Below are positions 25,585 to 33,760 of a stretch of DNA of 64,000 nt, one piece after another. The stretch's first letter is position 1. Each line of letters opens with the position of its first letter. The notes beneath the pieces were generated by a model, which made no database searches, was not told the origin of the DNA, and saw only the letters and a list, made by a program, of their open reading frames with translations. Source of the DNA: Leucobacter chromiisoli (GTDB lineage Bacteria; Actinomycetota; Actinomycetes; Actinomycetales; Microbacteriaceae); the NCBI RefSeq assembly GCF_016522505.1, contig NZ_JAEHOH010000013.1:62001-126000 (forward strand), in the 5' to 3' direction. Both the position numbers and the translations under genes were made by a program.

Positions 25585-27299
25585 CGGGTCTGCGCGCGCC
25601 TGCGCCGGCGCGGTCCCTCATCGGCTGCGGGCGCCGACCCCTGACCGGGGCCCGCGGCGGGCGGCGCATCCGCCGCAGGTCGTGCCGCGGTCGGAGTGGG
25701 AGGGGCTGCGGGCGCCTGACGCGTCGCCGTCGCAGCCGGCGCCGGGGAAGCGGGCTGGGCCGGCGCTGCAGGCTGTGCAGGCGCCGCAGGCCGCGGAGCC
25801 GCCGTGGTGTCTGCGGGGGCCGACGTGCCCGCGATGAGGGCGGCGAACTCGTCGGCGTCGTCCTGCTGCACGACCGGGGCCTGCTCCTGCTTCTCGGTCC
25901 GCCCGTAGTAGGCCCGGTAGCGGTAGCCGTAGCCATCGGCCTTGGCGCCCTTGCTGGGCACGCCGTTGAGGATGATGCCGAGCGCGTGCCCCTTGACCCG
26001 CTCGAGGTTGTTGAGGGCCGCCTTGAGGGCGTCGTAAGTGGTGCGGCGCGCGCGGCTGACGATGAGCGCACCATCGGTGCGAGCGGTGAGGATCGCCGCG
26101 TCGGTGACGGGCAGCAGCGGGGGCGCGTCGATGAGCACGATCGCGTGATGCGAGAGCTCCTCGATGACGTCGTGCAGGGCGTTCGAGCCGAGCAGCTCGC
26201 TGGGGTTCGGCGGGATCTTGCCGGCGCCCAGCACGTAGAGCTTGCCGGTGTTGCCCCAGGGCTGCAGCACGTCGCTGAGCTGCGCGTTGCCGATGAGCAC
26301 GTCGGTGAGGCCCACGCCGGGCAGCAGCCCGAAGGTCTTCGCCACCATGGGGCGGCGCAGGTCGCCGTCGATCACGACGACGCGGCGACCCATGGCCGCG
26401 ATGGTGTTCGCGAGGTTCGCGGTGATGGTCGACTTGCCCTCGCCCGGCAGCGCGCTCGTGATGACGATCGAGCGCGGCGGGTTGTCGATGTTCATGAACT
26501 GCAGGTTCGTGCGCAGCTCGCGCAACGCCTCTGCGACGGCGTACTCCTCGTTGCTCTTCTGCCCCTGGTCGTTGCCGCCGGTGCTCGTGATCATGCGGGT
26601 GTCCTGGTCGAAACCGCTGTGCAGCGGGATCGTGCCGACGACGGCCTGCCCGGTCTCGCGCTCGACCTCGGCGATCGAGTGGATGCGCCGATCGAAGATG
26701 TTGCGCAGCAGCGCGTAGCCCACGGCGAGCGCCAGGCCGACGATGAGGCCGATCGCGACGGCGAGCTTGGTGTTGGGGGAGGAGGGCGCCTCGGGCATCT
26801 GCGCGGCGTCGAGCGAGCGGAAGGCGACGATCGACTGCTGGCCGAGCGCGGGATCCGCGTTGGCGTTCTCGATCTCCGCGACCTGCTCGCCCACTGCGCC
26901 GACCCAGGCCTCTGCGAGATCCCGTGCCGCCTCAGGCGATCCCGCGCTCGCGGAGACCCTGAGCGTGGCGGTGTCGAGCGGGTTCGCCACCTCGATCTGA
27001 CCGACGAGGTCGTCGGGGTCCGCGTCGAGCCCCAGGGACTGGATGACGTCTTCGGCGACCGAGCGCGACTTCGCGAGATCGAGGTAGGACTTCACGCGGG
27101 ACTTCGCATAGTTCTCACCGGCCATCGCCGATCCGAGATCGCTGCTCACCCCTGCCGAGACGAGACCGCTGGCATCCGCCGTGTAGACCTTCGGCTGCAG
27201 AAAGGCCCAGCCGAAGCCGAGCAGGCCGCCGACGAGCGTGATGACGATGAGCGAGATCCAGTGCGCACGCAGGATCTTCCAGTAGTCGGTCAGCTCCAC
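25581..27299 (-). CDS. Wzc-like polysaccharide co-polymerase / BY-kinase
   Basis: A 572-residue one-piece Wzz-BY-kinase. Helix 1 is about 15-33, helix 2 about 179-198. Walker A SALPGEGKST is at 282-291, Walker A' VVVIDGD at 306-312, Walker B VLIDAPP near 388-394. A tyrosine cluster (GYGYRYRAYYGRT) is near 456-468, followed by a tail of repeated Pro-Ala-Gln units. It controls chain length and export of a surface polymer by autophosphorylation. The start is GTG 27299 with AGGGAG upstream. It is followed in its operon by phosphatase and PqqD-like genes. Confidence 0.92.
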   Translation of the reverse strand: MELTDYWKILRAHWISLIVITLVGGLLGFGWAFLQPKVYTADASGLVSAGVSSDLGSAMAGENYAKSRVKSYLDLAKSRSVAEDVIQSLGLDADPDDLVGQIEVANPLDTATLRVSASAGSPEAARDLAEAWVGAVGEQVAEIENANADPALGQQSIVAFRSLDAAQMPEAPSSPNTKLAVAIGLIVGLALAVGYALLRNIFDRRIHSIAEVERETGQAVVGTIPLHSGFDQDTRMITSTGGNDQGQKSNEEYAVAEALRELRTNLQFMNIDNPPRSIVITSALPGEGKSTITANLANTIAAMGRRVVVIDGDLRRPMVAKTFGLLPGVGLTDVLIGNAQLSDVLQPWGNTGKLYVLGAGKIPPNPSELLGSNALHDVIEELSHHAIVLIDAPPLLPVTDAAILTARTDGALIVSRARRTTYDALKAALNNLERVKGHALGIILNGVPSKGAKADGYGYRYRAYYGRTEKQEQAPVVQQDDADEFAALIAGTSAPADTTAAPRPAAPAQPAAPAQPASPAPAATATRQAPAAPPTPTAARPAADAPPAAGPGQGSAPAADEGPRRRRRAQTR

Positions 27300-27440
27300 G
27301 CGCGGGGTCTCCCTCTGGCATCAAGTAGGCAGGACAATCCATACGATGCTACCTCTGCGCGAGCGGCTGCGCTGCATCCGTCGGACACGCTAATGTCAAG
27401 GACACGAATATCTTTCTCACGTCGTGGGTTGGGGAGACAC

Positions 27441-28358
27441 ATGGCCAGTGACGTAGGGACCCGTGAGTACGGGCCTAGCGACTTCATAGCGGCGGGTGCC
27501 CGCGGGCTCAACGGCAGAGTCCAGGTGCGGGCCAAGGAGCGGTCATTCGGCGGGCTCTCGCTGCTGTCGGTGAGCGGCCAGCCGCTGGAGATCATGCTGG
27601 AGCCCGAGGCCGGCGAGGTTCCCCTCATCGACTTCATCTTCATCGGCGGCGGTGATTTCGCGTACCGGAACGAGGGCGTCTGGGTGCCGCTCGAAGCCAC
27701 CCTGGTGGTGGCGCCGAACGGGATCAGCAGGCACCTGCGGCTGACGGGCGAGTGGAGCTTCGTCGCCGCACGGGTGCCGCGAGAGGCGATGGAGGCGTTC
27801 GTTCCCGAGCTCCCCTCGTCGATCGGAACCTTCGCGAAACGCTCGTTGCTCGACTGCTCCATGCAGGAGTTCGTCTCCACGGTGCTGGAGTCGGCGCAGC
27901 GGGCGTCATCGATCGAGAGCTACGCCGTCGAGCAGCTCGTGCTCGAGATGGGCGGCGCCCTACTGCTGGATCGGATGGGCGGAGGCTGGTCGCAGGGCAG
28001 CCCCAAGGCGGTGCTGCGCGACCGGGCGATGGCGGTGATCGCGCAGCAGTGCAGCGATCCCGAGTTGAACCCGGCGCGGGTCGCGCATGCCGTCCAGTCC
28101 TCGCTGCGGCAGCTGCAGGTGGTCTTCTCCGACGCGGGCACCTCGGTCGCCGCCGAGATCCGGCGTCAGCGCGCGCGGCTGGCACGGTCTCTGCTCATGG
28201 ACAGCCGGTACGACGTTCTGGGGATCGAGCAGCTGGCGGAGCGGTCGGGCTTCGGTACGACGATGAGCATGCGGCGCGCGCTGACTGAGCTCTACGGATC
28301 CGGGCCGCGCGAGCTCCGCAGGTGCCGCGGGGGAGCCGCTGCCGTCGTCGCGCAGTGA
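27441..28358 (+). CDS. AraC-family regulator (first)
   Basis: A 305-residue protein: an N-terminal sensor region of about 180 residues with no recognisable ligand motif, and a C-terminal AraC/XylS double HTH (DPELNPARVAHAVQSSLRQL, then LGIEQLAERSGF). GGGGA precedes the ATG at 27441. It lies upstream of, and in the same direction as, the first Tat-exported protein, across a 360-bp regulatory gap. The second AraC gene (32760) has the same relation to a second Tat protein, which suggests paired regulator-target modules. Confidence 0.8.
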   Translation: MASDVGTREYGPSDFIAAGARGLNGRVQVRAKERSFGGLSLLSVSGQPLEIMLEPEAGEVPLIDFIFIGGGDFAYRNEGVWVPLEATLVVAPNGISRHLRLTGEWSFVAARVPREAMEAFVPELPSSIGTFAKRSLLDCSMQEFVSTVLESAQRASSIESYAVEQLVLEMGGALLLDRMGGGWSQGSPKAVLRDRAMAVIAQQCSDPELNPARVAHAVQSSLRQLQVVFSDAGTSVAAEIRRQRARLARSLLMDSRYDVLGIEQLAERSGFGTTMSMRRALTELYGSGPRELRRCRGGAAAVVAQ

Positions 28359-28446
28359 CGCGCGAGGGTCTCCGAGTTCCGCGCACGGTTCTCGCGTGGT
28401 CCGCGCTTTCTCGCTTTTTGAATTGAGATCAATTCGCGCACATTTG

Positions 28447-28503
28447 GCACATATCGCGCAGGACGGTTATTCCGCGCATTCCTCTTCGCACATTTCGCGC
28501 AGG
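28447..28503. promoter_or_regulatory. 16-bp direct repeats, candidate AraC-type sites
   Basis: GCACATATCGCGCAGG (28447-28462) and GCACATTTCGCGCAGG (28488-28503) differ at one base and are 41 bp apart, about four helical turns. Same-face direct repeats are typical of AraC-type operators. They lie between the first AraC gene and the Tat-protein gene. Confidence 0.5.
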
Positions 28504-28593
28504 CTTCGCCCATAAGGCGACGATTTGCGATCCGCCCCTCAACAATTGCGACCGTTTTCTCTACGTTGGGTATCAGCCGAGGGGAGACGGCGC

Positions 28594-28638
28594 CTCTCGT
28601 GGACAGTTCGACCATTGCGTGAGAACTGTCCACGGGGG
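28594..28638 (+). promoter_or_regulatory. Long leader hairpin upstream of Tat-exported protein
   Basis: A 16-bp stem (28594-28609 with 28623-28638), 11 bp of it perfect around GTGGACAGTTC/GAACTGTCCAC, with a 13-nt loop. It ends 80 bp before the start codon. Possible roles are mRNA stabilisation, attenuation, or a DNA operator. Confidence 0.5.
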
Positions 28639-28718
28639 TCCTCAATTGCTCTCTCGTGCACGACGGGCGGGTGTTCCGCCCTGTTCGCCTGTGTGTTCCG
28701 AATACAGAGAGAAGTGAA

Positions 28719-29516
28719 ATGACTGAAGAGATCAAGGGTCAGGGCCTTTCGCGCCGCACCATCGTCAAGGGCGCTGCATGGTCGATGCCCGTTCTCGCCA
28801 CCGCTGTGGCTGTTCCCGCCGTCTCGGCGACGCTGGAGCCGGGCACCGATGTCCGCGTCACTGCGGTCTGCGACGGCCAGTACGATATCGCCTCGCTCGA
28901 AAGTCTGCTGAGCAATGTGAGCCTCGTTGGCCTGCCCCTCGACCTCAGCATTCTTACGGACCTCGTGAAGGCTGCTCTTGGGCTGCTGGGCTTCAACGAG
29001 GGTGCGACGAGGCGTTTCGAGATCTCTGCCGACGAGGGAACCATTCCGGCGGGAACCGAGTTCCTGCTCGCCACTAGCCCGTCGGCGCTCATCGACCTCT
29101 CACTGCTCCAGGACCTGCTCTCGGTGCAGGCGCTCTTCGTGGCGAGCGTCAACCCGGAGGGCTTCGTGCTCACCACCACCGCTCCGATCTCGACTGCCGC
29201 TGCCGTTGTTGAACTGCAGTCTCTGCTGCTCGATGCCGATGTCATCACGCAGACCTCTCTGTCGCTTCTCGGCAACGACGCTCCGTCGAACCCCGGCAAC
29301 GAGGCACCCGACTTCGGGCAGATCAACACTCTCGCTGGTGCCAGCGTCGACCTCGGCACGCTCGACCTGGGTGCGGTGCTCGAGACCGTGCTCCCGGGCC
29401 CGGTCAACTCGGTCACCCGCGGTCTGATCCGTGCGATTCTCGGCCTCACGGGCGGCCTTACCGTTCTCGACGGCCTGAACCTCCGCGTGCAGCTCTGCGG
29501 CACCGCTCCGGTGTGA
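28719..29516 (+). CDS. Tat-exported Leu-rich protein, family unrecognised
   Basis: A 265-residue secreted protein. The Tat signal is plain: SRRTIVK (Arg12-Arg13) and a hydrophobic stretch ending AVSA near residue 37. The mature protein is rich in Leu, Val, Ser and Asp, acidic, and holds only two cysteines (about 50 and 260), at its two ends. I do not recognise the family. The signal is nearly identical to that of the second small Tat protein. ATG 28719 is chosen over an upstream in-frame ATG because AGAGAGAAG precedes it and the Tat motif follows. A MauE-thioredoxin gene lies 19 bp downstream. Confidence 0.7.
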   Translation: MTEEIKGQGLSRRTIVKGAAWSMPVLATAVAVPAVSATLEPGTDVRVTAVCDGQYDIASLESLLSNVSLVGLPLDLSILTDLVKAALGLLGFNEGATRRFEISADEGTIPAGTEFLLATSPSALIDLSLLQDLLSVQALFVASVNPEGFVLTTTAPISTAAAVVELQSLLLDADVITQTSLSLLGNDAPSNPGNEAPDFGQINTLAGASVDLGTLDLGAVLETVLPGPVNSVTRGLIRAILGLTGGLTVLDGLNLRVQLCGTAPV

Positions 29517-29519
29517 ACC

Positions 29520-29532
29520 GCTAGAGTCTAGC
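29520..29532 (+). promoter_or_regulatory. GCTAGAGTCTAGC palindrome before the MauE fusion
   Basis: A perfect 6+1+6 palindrome lies in the 19-bp gap. It contains TAGAGT (29522-29527), which could act as a -10 box 8 nt before the GTG start. Either a small operator-promoter or chance. Confidence 0.3.
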
Positions 29533-29535
29533 TCT

Positions 29536-30582
29536 GTGTCAACAAGCCCCGTCGACTTCGCCATCGCGTCGTCGACGGGGCTTGTTGCGTTCGCACTCGT
29601 CTTGTCCGGCGCGATGAAGCTGGGGCGGAGCGCCTCCACACTCGCTGCGATGGCAGCGCTACGGGTACCTGCGGTGTTACGTCGGCGTCCTCTCGCGGCT
29701 GCACTGCCCGTCTGGGAACTGCTGCTCGCTGCTGGATTCCTGTTCGCCTCCGGCGTGGTTCGCGCCGTGACGGCTTGGCTGGCGGTCGGGACTCTGTTCG
29801 TATTCACGCTTTTCCTCGCGGGCGTGCTGAGTCGGCACGAAGAAGTCGACTGCGGCTGTTTTGGACCGCTCTCCGCCAGCGACCGAGTTACCGGTTGGTC
29901 TATTCTGCGGAATTCGATACTCACCGCCTTGGCTCTGACTGTCGCCGTGGGCGCAGCCGGACATGGCTCGTTGTTCTCTACCCTGGCCGTGGCCGATCTC
30001 GCGTTCGTGCTGGGAGTGGCTCTTTCCTGGGCAGCTGTGGCAATCCTCTTGCTGCTGTTGGCGCTGTGGAAAGCCCGCGGTGGACAGAGGTCACGCCACC
30101 AGAAGCCGGGCATTGGGGGATCTGAGAACGAAGTCGTTCCTGGTTCGATTGACATGATGACGGGCGGTGCGTCTATTGGGGATCCCATTCCTGATGTCGA
30201 AGTCGTCAGTGATACGGGCATACCGGTAGGTTTGAGGAGGCTCGGGCGCGGAGCCCCTGTGCTGCTCCTCTTTCTCTCCGCCGAGTGCAGCAGCTGTGTG
30301 AAAACAGCTGCGCGCGTGCCCCAGTGGCAAGAACAGCTCGCACCTGCAAGGATTCGTGTTCTGACTTCCTCGCGGCCCGATGTCGTGAGACATCGATTTC
30401 CCGATGCAGCCCCGTACGCGCGCTATGCTTCAAAAGCCGCTATGCGCGCTCTGGGAGTTCAAGGAGGGCCGGCTGCTGTCGTCTTGGGCGGTCTCCAGCA
30501 GCCGGTGGTCGCATCCCCGGTTGCGTATGGTCTCGAAGAGATCGAAGCTCTTGTTCGGGGAGTTCTCGAGGCCGGGAAGTAG
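29536..30582 (+). CDS. Fusion: MauE/DoxX-like membrane protein + thioredoxin-like domain
   Basis: A 348-residue protein. Residues 1-178 are a four-helix MauE domain with the diagnostic DCGCFG pair (Cys106, Cys108); residues about 210-348 are a thioredoxin-like domain with SAECSSC (Cys251, Cys254). In methylamine dehydrogenase maturation, MauE and MauD are separate proteins forming disulfides; here both functions sit in one chain. It probably makes or reshuffles disulfides of an exported protein; the adjacent Tat protein has two cysteines. The start is GTG 29536. The base composition is lower in GC than in the flanking housekeeping genes. Confidence 0.75.
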   Translation: MSTSPVDFAIASSTGLVAFALVLSGAMKLGRSASTLAAMAALRVPAVLRRRPLAAALPVWELLLAAGFLFASGVVRAVTAWLAVGTLFVFTLFLAGVLSRHEEVDCGCFGPLSASDRVTGWSILRNSILTALALTVAVGAAGHGSLFSTLAVADLAFVLGVALSWAAVAILLLLLALWKARGGQRSRHQKPGIGGSENEVVPGSIDMMTGGASIGDPIPDVEVVSDTGIPVGLRRLGRGAPVLLLFLSAECSSCVKTAARVPQWQEQLAPARIRVLTSSRPDVVRHRFPDAAPYARYASKAAMRALGVQGGPAAVVLGGLQQPVVASPVAYGLEEIEALVRGVLEAGK

Positions 30583-30594
30583 CAGAGAAGAGAC

Positions 30595-31725
30595 CTATAC
30601 GGGTGCTCCTGTGCGCTCACGGCGACTGATATGTGTCCGCCGCGATGTCGCCCAGACCGAGCTCCAGGGGTGCCGGCCCGAGAGCGCACCGATGACGCGC
30701 TCGATGGGGCCGACGCCGAGCCACCGCCACCACGCGGCGGAGAACATCCAGCAGGCGGTAACGAGCCCGATCTGGAGCAGCCACCCTCGCGGGGGCGCGA
30801 ACCAGGGCAGCGTCTCCGGGGAGGCGGTCGCGCGCACCGCGAAGAGCCACATCAGCACCAGCACGTGGAAGGCGTACACGCTGAGGGCGAGCCGCCCCTG
30901 CACGGAGAAGGGCGCGAACACGCGCCGCATCGCGGCGACCCGATCCGACGCGAGGTCGGTGAGCAGAACGATGAGCGCGAAGGCGCACAGTGCCAGCGGG
31001 GCCTCGCGCCACACCTCCACGTACCCGCCCCGAAGACCGGTTCCGGCGAGGTCGAGCGACTTCCACAGCTGCATCGGGAGAAGTGCGGCGAACGAGACCG
31101 CGAGCAGCACTGTCATCGGACGGCGATCGCTCAGCACCGTGCGACCGATCGCGATGCCGGCCAACAGCAGGGGAAGGAACGCGAGCACCTGATACCCCGG
31201 GTTGAGCGCGAGCAGGTCGAGCAGCACCGTGAGCGGCGTCCGGGGGAAGACGAGCTCGGGGCGCGACTCGGCGAGCACGCGCAGGCCGGTGACGATGCCC
31301 GGGCCCACCACCATCAGCGCAGCGGCCCAGACGAGCAGCGTGCGCACCCGGGCGAAGAGGAGCGGGATCGCGAGCAGCATCGTCACGCCCAGCGTCTGCA
31401 GCACGATGTTCACGCCCGACGGGGCGAGTTCGAGCAGGATCCCGATCCCGATGAGCGCCGCGGCCTTGACGGCGGTCTGCAGCTGATAGCGTCGTCGCGC
31501 CGATGGGTCGGCAGTCGAGGGCGCCGGCCCCGTGACGGCCACGGTCACGCCGATGATCAGGGCGAAGAGCGGCGCCGCGACGTCGTTGAGGGCGTCCTCG
31601 ACGAGCTCGACCGCTTTCGGCGCCGGCCGTATGAACGGCGACGTGTGCGCGATCACCATCGCGAAGACGGCGAACCCGCGCGCCGCGTCGAGCGAGAAGA
31701 GCCGGCCCGATCCCACGGCGCTCAT
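30595..31725 (-). CDS. Membrane acyltransferase-like protein (DUF1624/DUF418, YeiB-like)
   Basis: A 376-residue protein with about ten helices. It opens with the family signature RLFSLDAARGFAVFAMVIAHT, as in heparan-alpha-glucosaminide N-acetyltransferase-like proteins that move acetyl groups across the membrane. Its ATG at 31725 overlaps the signal-peptidase stop (ATGA), so the two are cotranscribed. It could decorate the surface polysaccharide; this is inference. Its stop faces the MauE fusion across 12 bp. Confidence 0.75.
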   Translation of the reverse strand: MSAVGSGRLFSLDAARGFAVFAMVIAHTSPFIRPAPKAVELVEDALNDVAAPLFALIIGVTVAVTGPAPSTADPSARRRYQLQTAVKAAALIGIGILLELAPSGVNIVLQTLGVTMLLAIPLLFARVRTLLVWAAALMVVGPGIVTGLRVLAESRPELVFPRTPLTVLLDLLALNPGYQVLAFLPLLLAGIAIGRTVLSDRRPMTVLLAVSFAALLPMQLWKSLDLAGTGLRGGYVEVWREAPLALCAFALIVLLTDLASDRVAAMRRVFAPFSVQGRLALSVYAFHVLVLMWLFAVRATASPETLPWFAPPRGWLLQIGLVTACWMFSAAWWRWLGVGPIERVIGALSGRHPWSSVWATSRRTHISRRERTGAPV

Positions 31726-32459
31726 TCGACACCGCCCAGGCTGCCGAGGGGCCACACCCGAACCAGCACTTCGCCGATCACGTCCTCGGTACGCACCCAG
31801 CGTACGCACTCCGCGCCCGTCGGCTCCGTGCCGGCGCGGCAGTGCGACACCGCGTCCGAGCTCGCACCGCGATGATCGCCGAGCACCAGCAACCTGTCCG
31901 CGGGAACCTCGATCGGCGGGAAGCAGCGGCTCGATCGCTGCTCCGTCTCGCAGTCGAGCTCGCGCGCGACGAAGGGCAGATCCTCGAAGACGTAGGGCTC
32001 GTCCAGGGGAACACCGTCGATCATGAGGCGCCCTTCGGCGTCGCAGCACTCCACCGTCTGGCCGGGCGTGCCGATCACGCGCTTCACGATCATGTGCCGC
32101 GTTCCGGGGCCGAAGCCGAGCACGTCGCCGAGCGCCCATCGAGCTGCGTGCTTGAGGCCGTCGAGCGCGGAACTCCCGTTGGAGGTATCAGAGGATCGCG
32201 GCCACAGGTCATCCTGCGTGTGAAAGACGACGATGTCGCCGTTGTCGGGGGTGCCGTGCACCACGGGTGCGCCGTAGGCGAGACGATTGACGAAGATCCG
32301 ATCCCCGATCTCGAGCGTCTGCTCCATGGAACCCGAGGGCACGCGGAAGAGCTTCACGACGAAGGCCTGCGTGAGGGCGAGGATCAGCGTGGCCGCGATC
32401 AGGTGAGTCAGGGGGTGGGACAGCGCACGTCGTACGGGGGAGCGGCGCTCCTCGGTCAT
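31722..32459 (-). CDS. lepB: Signal peptidase I (S26)
   Basis: A 245-residue type I signal peptidase with one N-terminal helix (about 20-40). The catalytic serine is Ser44 in VPSGSMEQT and the general base Lys126 in MIVKRVIGTPG; the GDHRGASSDA box is present. It cleaves secretory signals outside the membrane. Placed between two Tat-exported protein genes, it may be dedicated to them, although it could equally be a general peptidase. Confidence 0.92.
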   Translation of the reverse strand: MTEERRSPVRRALSHPLTHLIAATLILALTQAFVVKLFRVPSGSMEQTLEIGDRIFVNRLAYGAPVVHGTPDNGDIVVFHTQDDLWPRSSDTSNGSSALDGLKHAARWALGDVLGFGPGTRHMIVKRVIGTPGQTVECCDAEGRLMIDGVPLDEPYVFEDLPFVARELDCETEQRSSRCFPPIEVPADRLLVLGDHRGASSDAVSHCRAGTEPTGAECVRWVRTEDVIGEVLVRVWPLGSLGGVE

Positions 32460-32759
32460 ACGGGTACTCCTTCACCGGCGACTGCGCGCACCTGCGTCGG
32501 TGCCGCGCTCTCGAGTGTATCCGTTGAGCGGGAGGACTTCGGCAGTCGGAGCTTCCGCCCGGAGCGCTTCCAGGGATGCCTCGGAGGGTGAAAAAGGGGG
32601 TGAAAGTTGCAGGTGTGGCGAAGCGAGTGGCGTCGGCGGTCGAAGAATGATCTCGGCGACTCCTGCGATCGCGCAGCATCTCGACCTGCACCGAGGCGGA
32701 GCGCTCGAGCGGTGGTCCGAGGCGCTGGGCGCCGGGGAAGTGCGCGGAAGGGAACGAGA
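32460..32759. other. 300-bp divergent gap between lepB and the second AraC gene
   Basis: No gene is supported. It must hold divergent promoters. Two GGGTGAAA copies (32586-32593, 32598-32605) 12 bp apart are the only notable motif; no clear -10/-35 pair was found. Confidence 0.5.
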
Positions 32760-33593
32760 ATGCGTCAGGCGAAGTCGCAGAGCGCGGTATTCGGCGTGTC
32801 GGAGATTCAACTCCGCCTTCTGCCGGCCGGGCATCGCGTGCTTCTCGGGTCGCCTCATCGCCTCGATTCCCGCTCGCAGGAGCAACTGCGACTGCATGTC
32901 GTCCGGCAGGGAGAGCTGCTGATCGAGAGCAATGGAAACCGCCGTGCTCTGACGGCGGGCGACGCGGTCTTCCTGCTGTCGAGCACGCCGATCGAGTTGC
33001 GCAGCGAGACCGGATGCGAGCTGCTGACCATCGCGGTCCCGTCCGAGGTGGTCGGCGAGGCGCGGGGTGTCTGGCCTCACAGCGGGATCCAGCCGGTCTC
33101 CCAGACATCGATGCTGCTGCTGCCCGTGGCTGCGTTCGCGGCGCGCGCGCTCAGCGAAGCCGTGGGTAGCGTTTCCGGGTTCACGAGCTACTACGTCGAG
33201 CGGCTTCTGCAGGAGATGTTGCAGGGGCTGCTCGTCGACTCCTATCGGCCCGAGCACATGCCGAGCGCGCAGACGCAGTCGACGTTTCCACTCGCCATGT
33301 CGGTGATCGAGGCGCAGCACTCGGATCCCGAGTTGACCGCCGCGGCCGTCGCCGAGGAAGTGAACATCTCGCTGCGGCAACTCGAGCGGGAGTTCCGCAA
33401 GAACGGCACCACCATCCGGCAGGAACTGCGACGAGTGCGGGTCGAGCAGGCGCGGAGGATGCTCGGGGATCCGGACTACGACGGATTGAGCGTCGGTCAG
33501 ATCGCACAGTTCGTCGGCTTCAGCGGAGGATCCAGCCTGGCACGCGCGATGTCGGCGACCGGAATGCCCTCGCCCTCGGCCGTGCGCTGTTGA
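32760..33593 (+). CDS. AraC-family regulator (second)
   Basis: A 277-residue regulator with a cupin-like N-terminal domain (HRVLLGSPHRL, then GELLIESNGNRRALTAGDAVFLL) and a C-terminal AraC double HTH (DPELTAAAVAEEVNISLRQL, then LSVGQIAQFVGFSG). The ATG at 32760 has GGAAGGGA upstream. Same layout as the first AraC protein, and both carry the phrase DPEL at the start of the HTH, so they may be related. It precedes the second Tat-exported gene. Confidence 0.82.
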   Translation: MRQAKSQSAVFGVSEIQLRLLPAGHRVLLGSPHRLDSRSQEQLRLHVVRQGELLIESNGNRRALTAGDAVFLLSSTPIELRSETGCELLTIAVPSEVVGEARGVWPHSGIQPVSQTSMLLLPVAAFAARALSEAVGSVSGFTSYYVERLLQEMLQGLLVDSYRPEHMPSAQTQSTFPLAMSVIEAQHSDPELTAAAVAEEVNISLRQLEREFRKNGTTIRQELRRVRVEQARRMLGDPDYDGLSVGQIAQFVGFSGGSSLARAMSATGMPSPSAVRC

Positions 33594-33630
33594 CGTCGTG
33601 AAGCGGCCCGGGGCAGGCCGGTCGCTACTC

Positions 33631-33659
33631 AACGCGACATCTCCAATACCGAACGCGAC
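33631..33659. promoter_or_regulatory. AACGCGAC direct repeats, candidate AraC-type site
   Basis: AACGCGAC occurs at 33631-33638 and 33652-33659, 21 bp apart, two helical turns, in the gap between the second AraC gene and the second Tat-protein gene. The geometry suits an AraC-family dimer. Confidence 0.4.
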
Positions 33660-33760
33660 CGATCCTCGCTATCTGCTGTGCGTCGGCTTTTCGCCGGGGT
33701 GATATGGAGGGGCGCGCAAAGCGCTGCAGAACTCCAAGAGGAAAGGACCTCTGCGCGAAC

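Larger units (their letters stand above)
28359..28718. other. 360-bp regulatory gap, AT-richer than surroundings
   Basis: No gene is seen. The gap holds a perfect GAATTG-AGAT-CAATTC dyad (28420-28435), a 16-mer direct repeat pair, and a long hairpin, all before the Tat-protein gene. A convincing ribosome binding site for that gene is AGAGAGAAG just before its ATG. Confidence 0.6.

Noticed and set aside
32472-33632. Minus-strand frame across the second AraC gene
   Set aside because: No domain is visible; the plus strand carries a full AraC HTH with a ribosome binding site.
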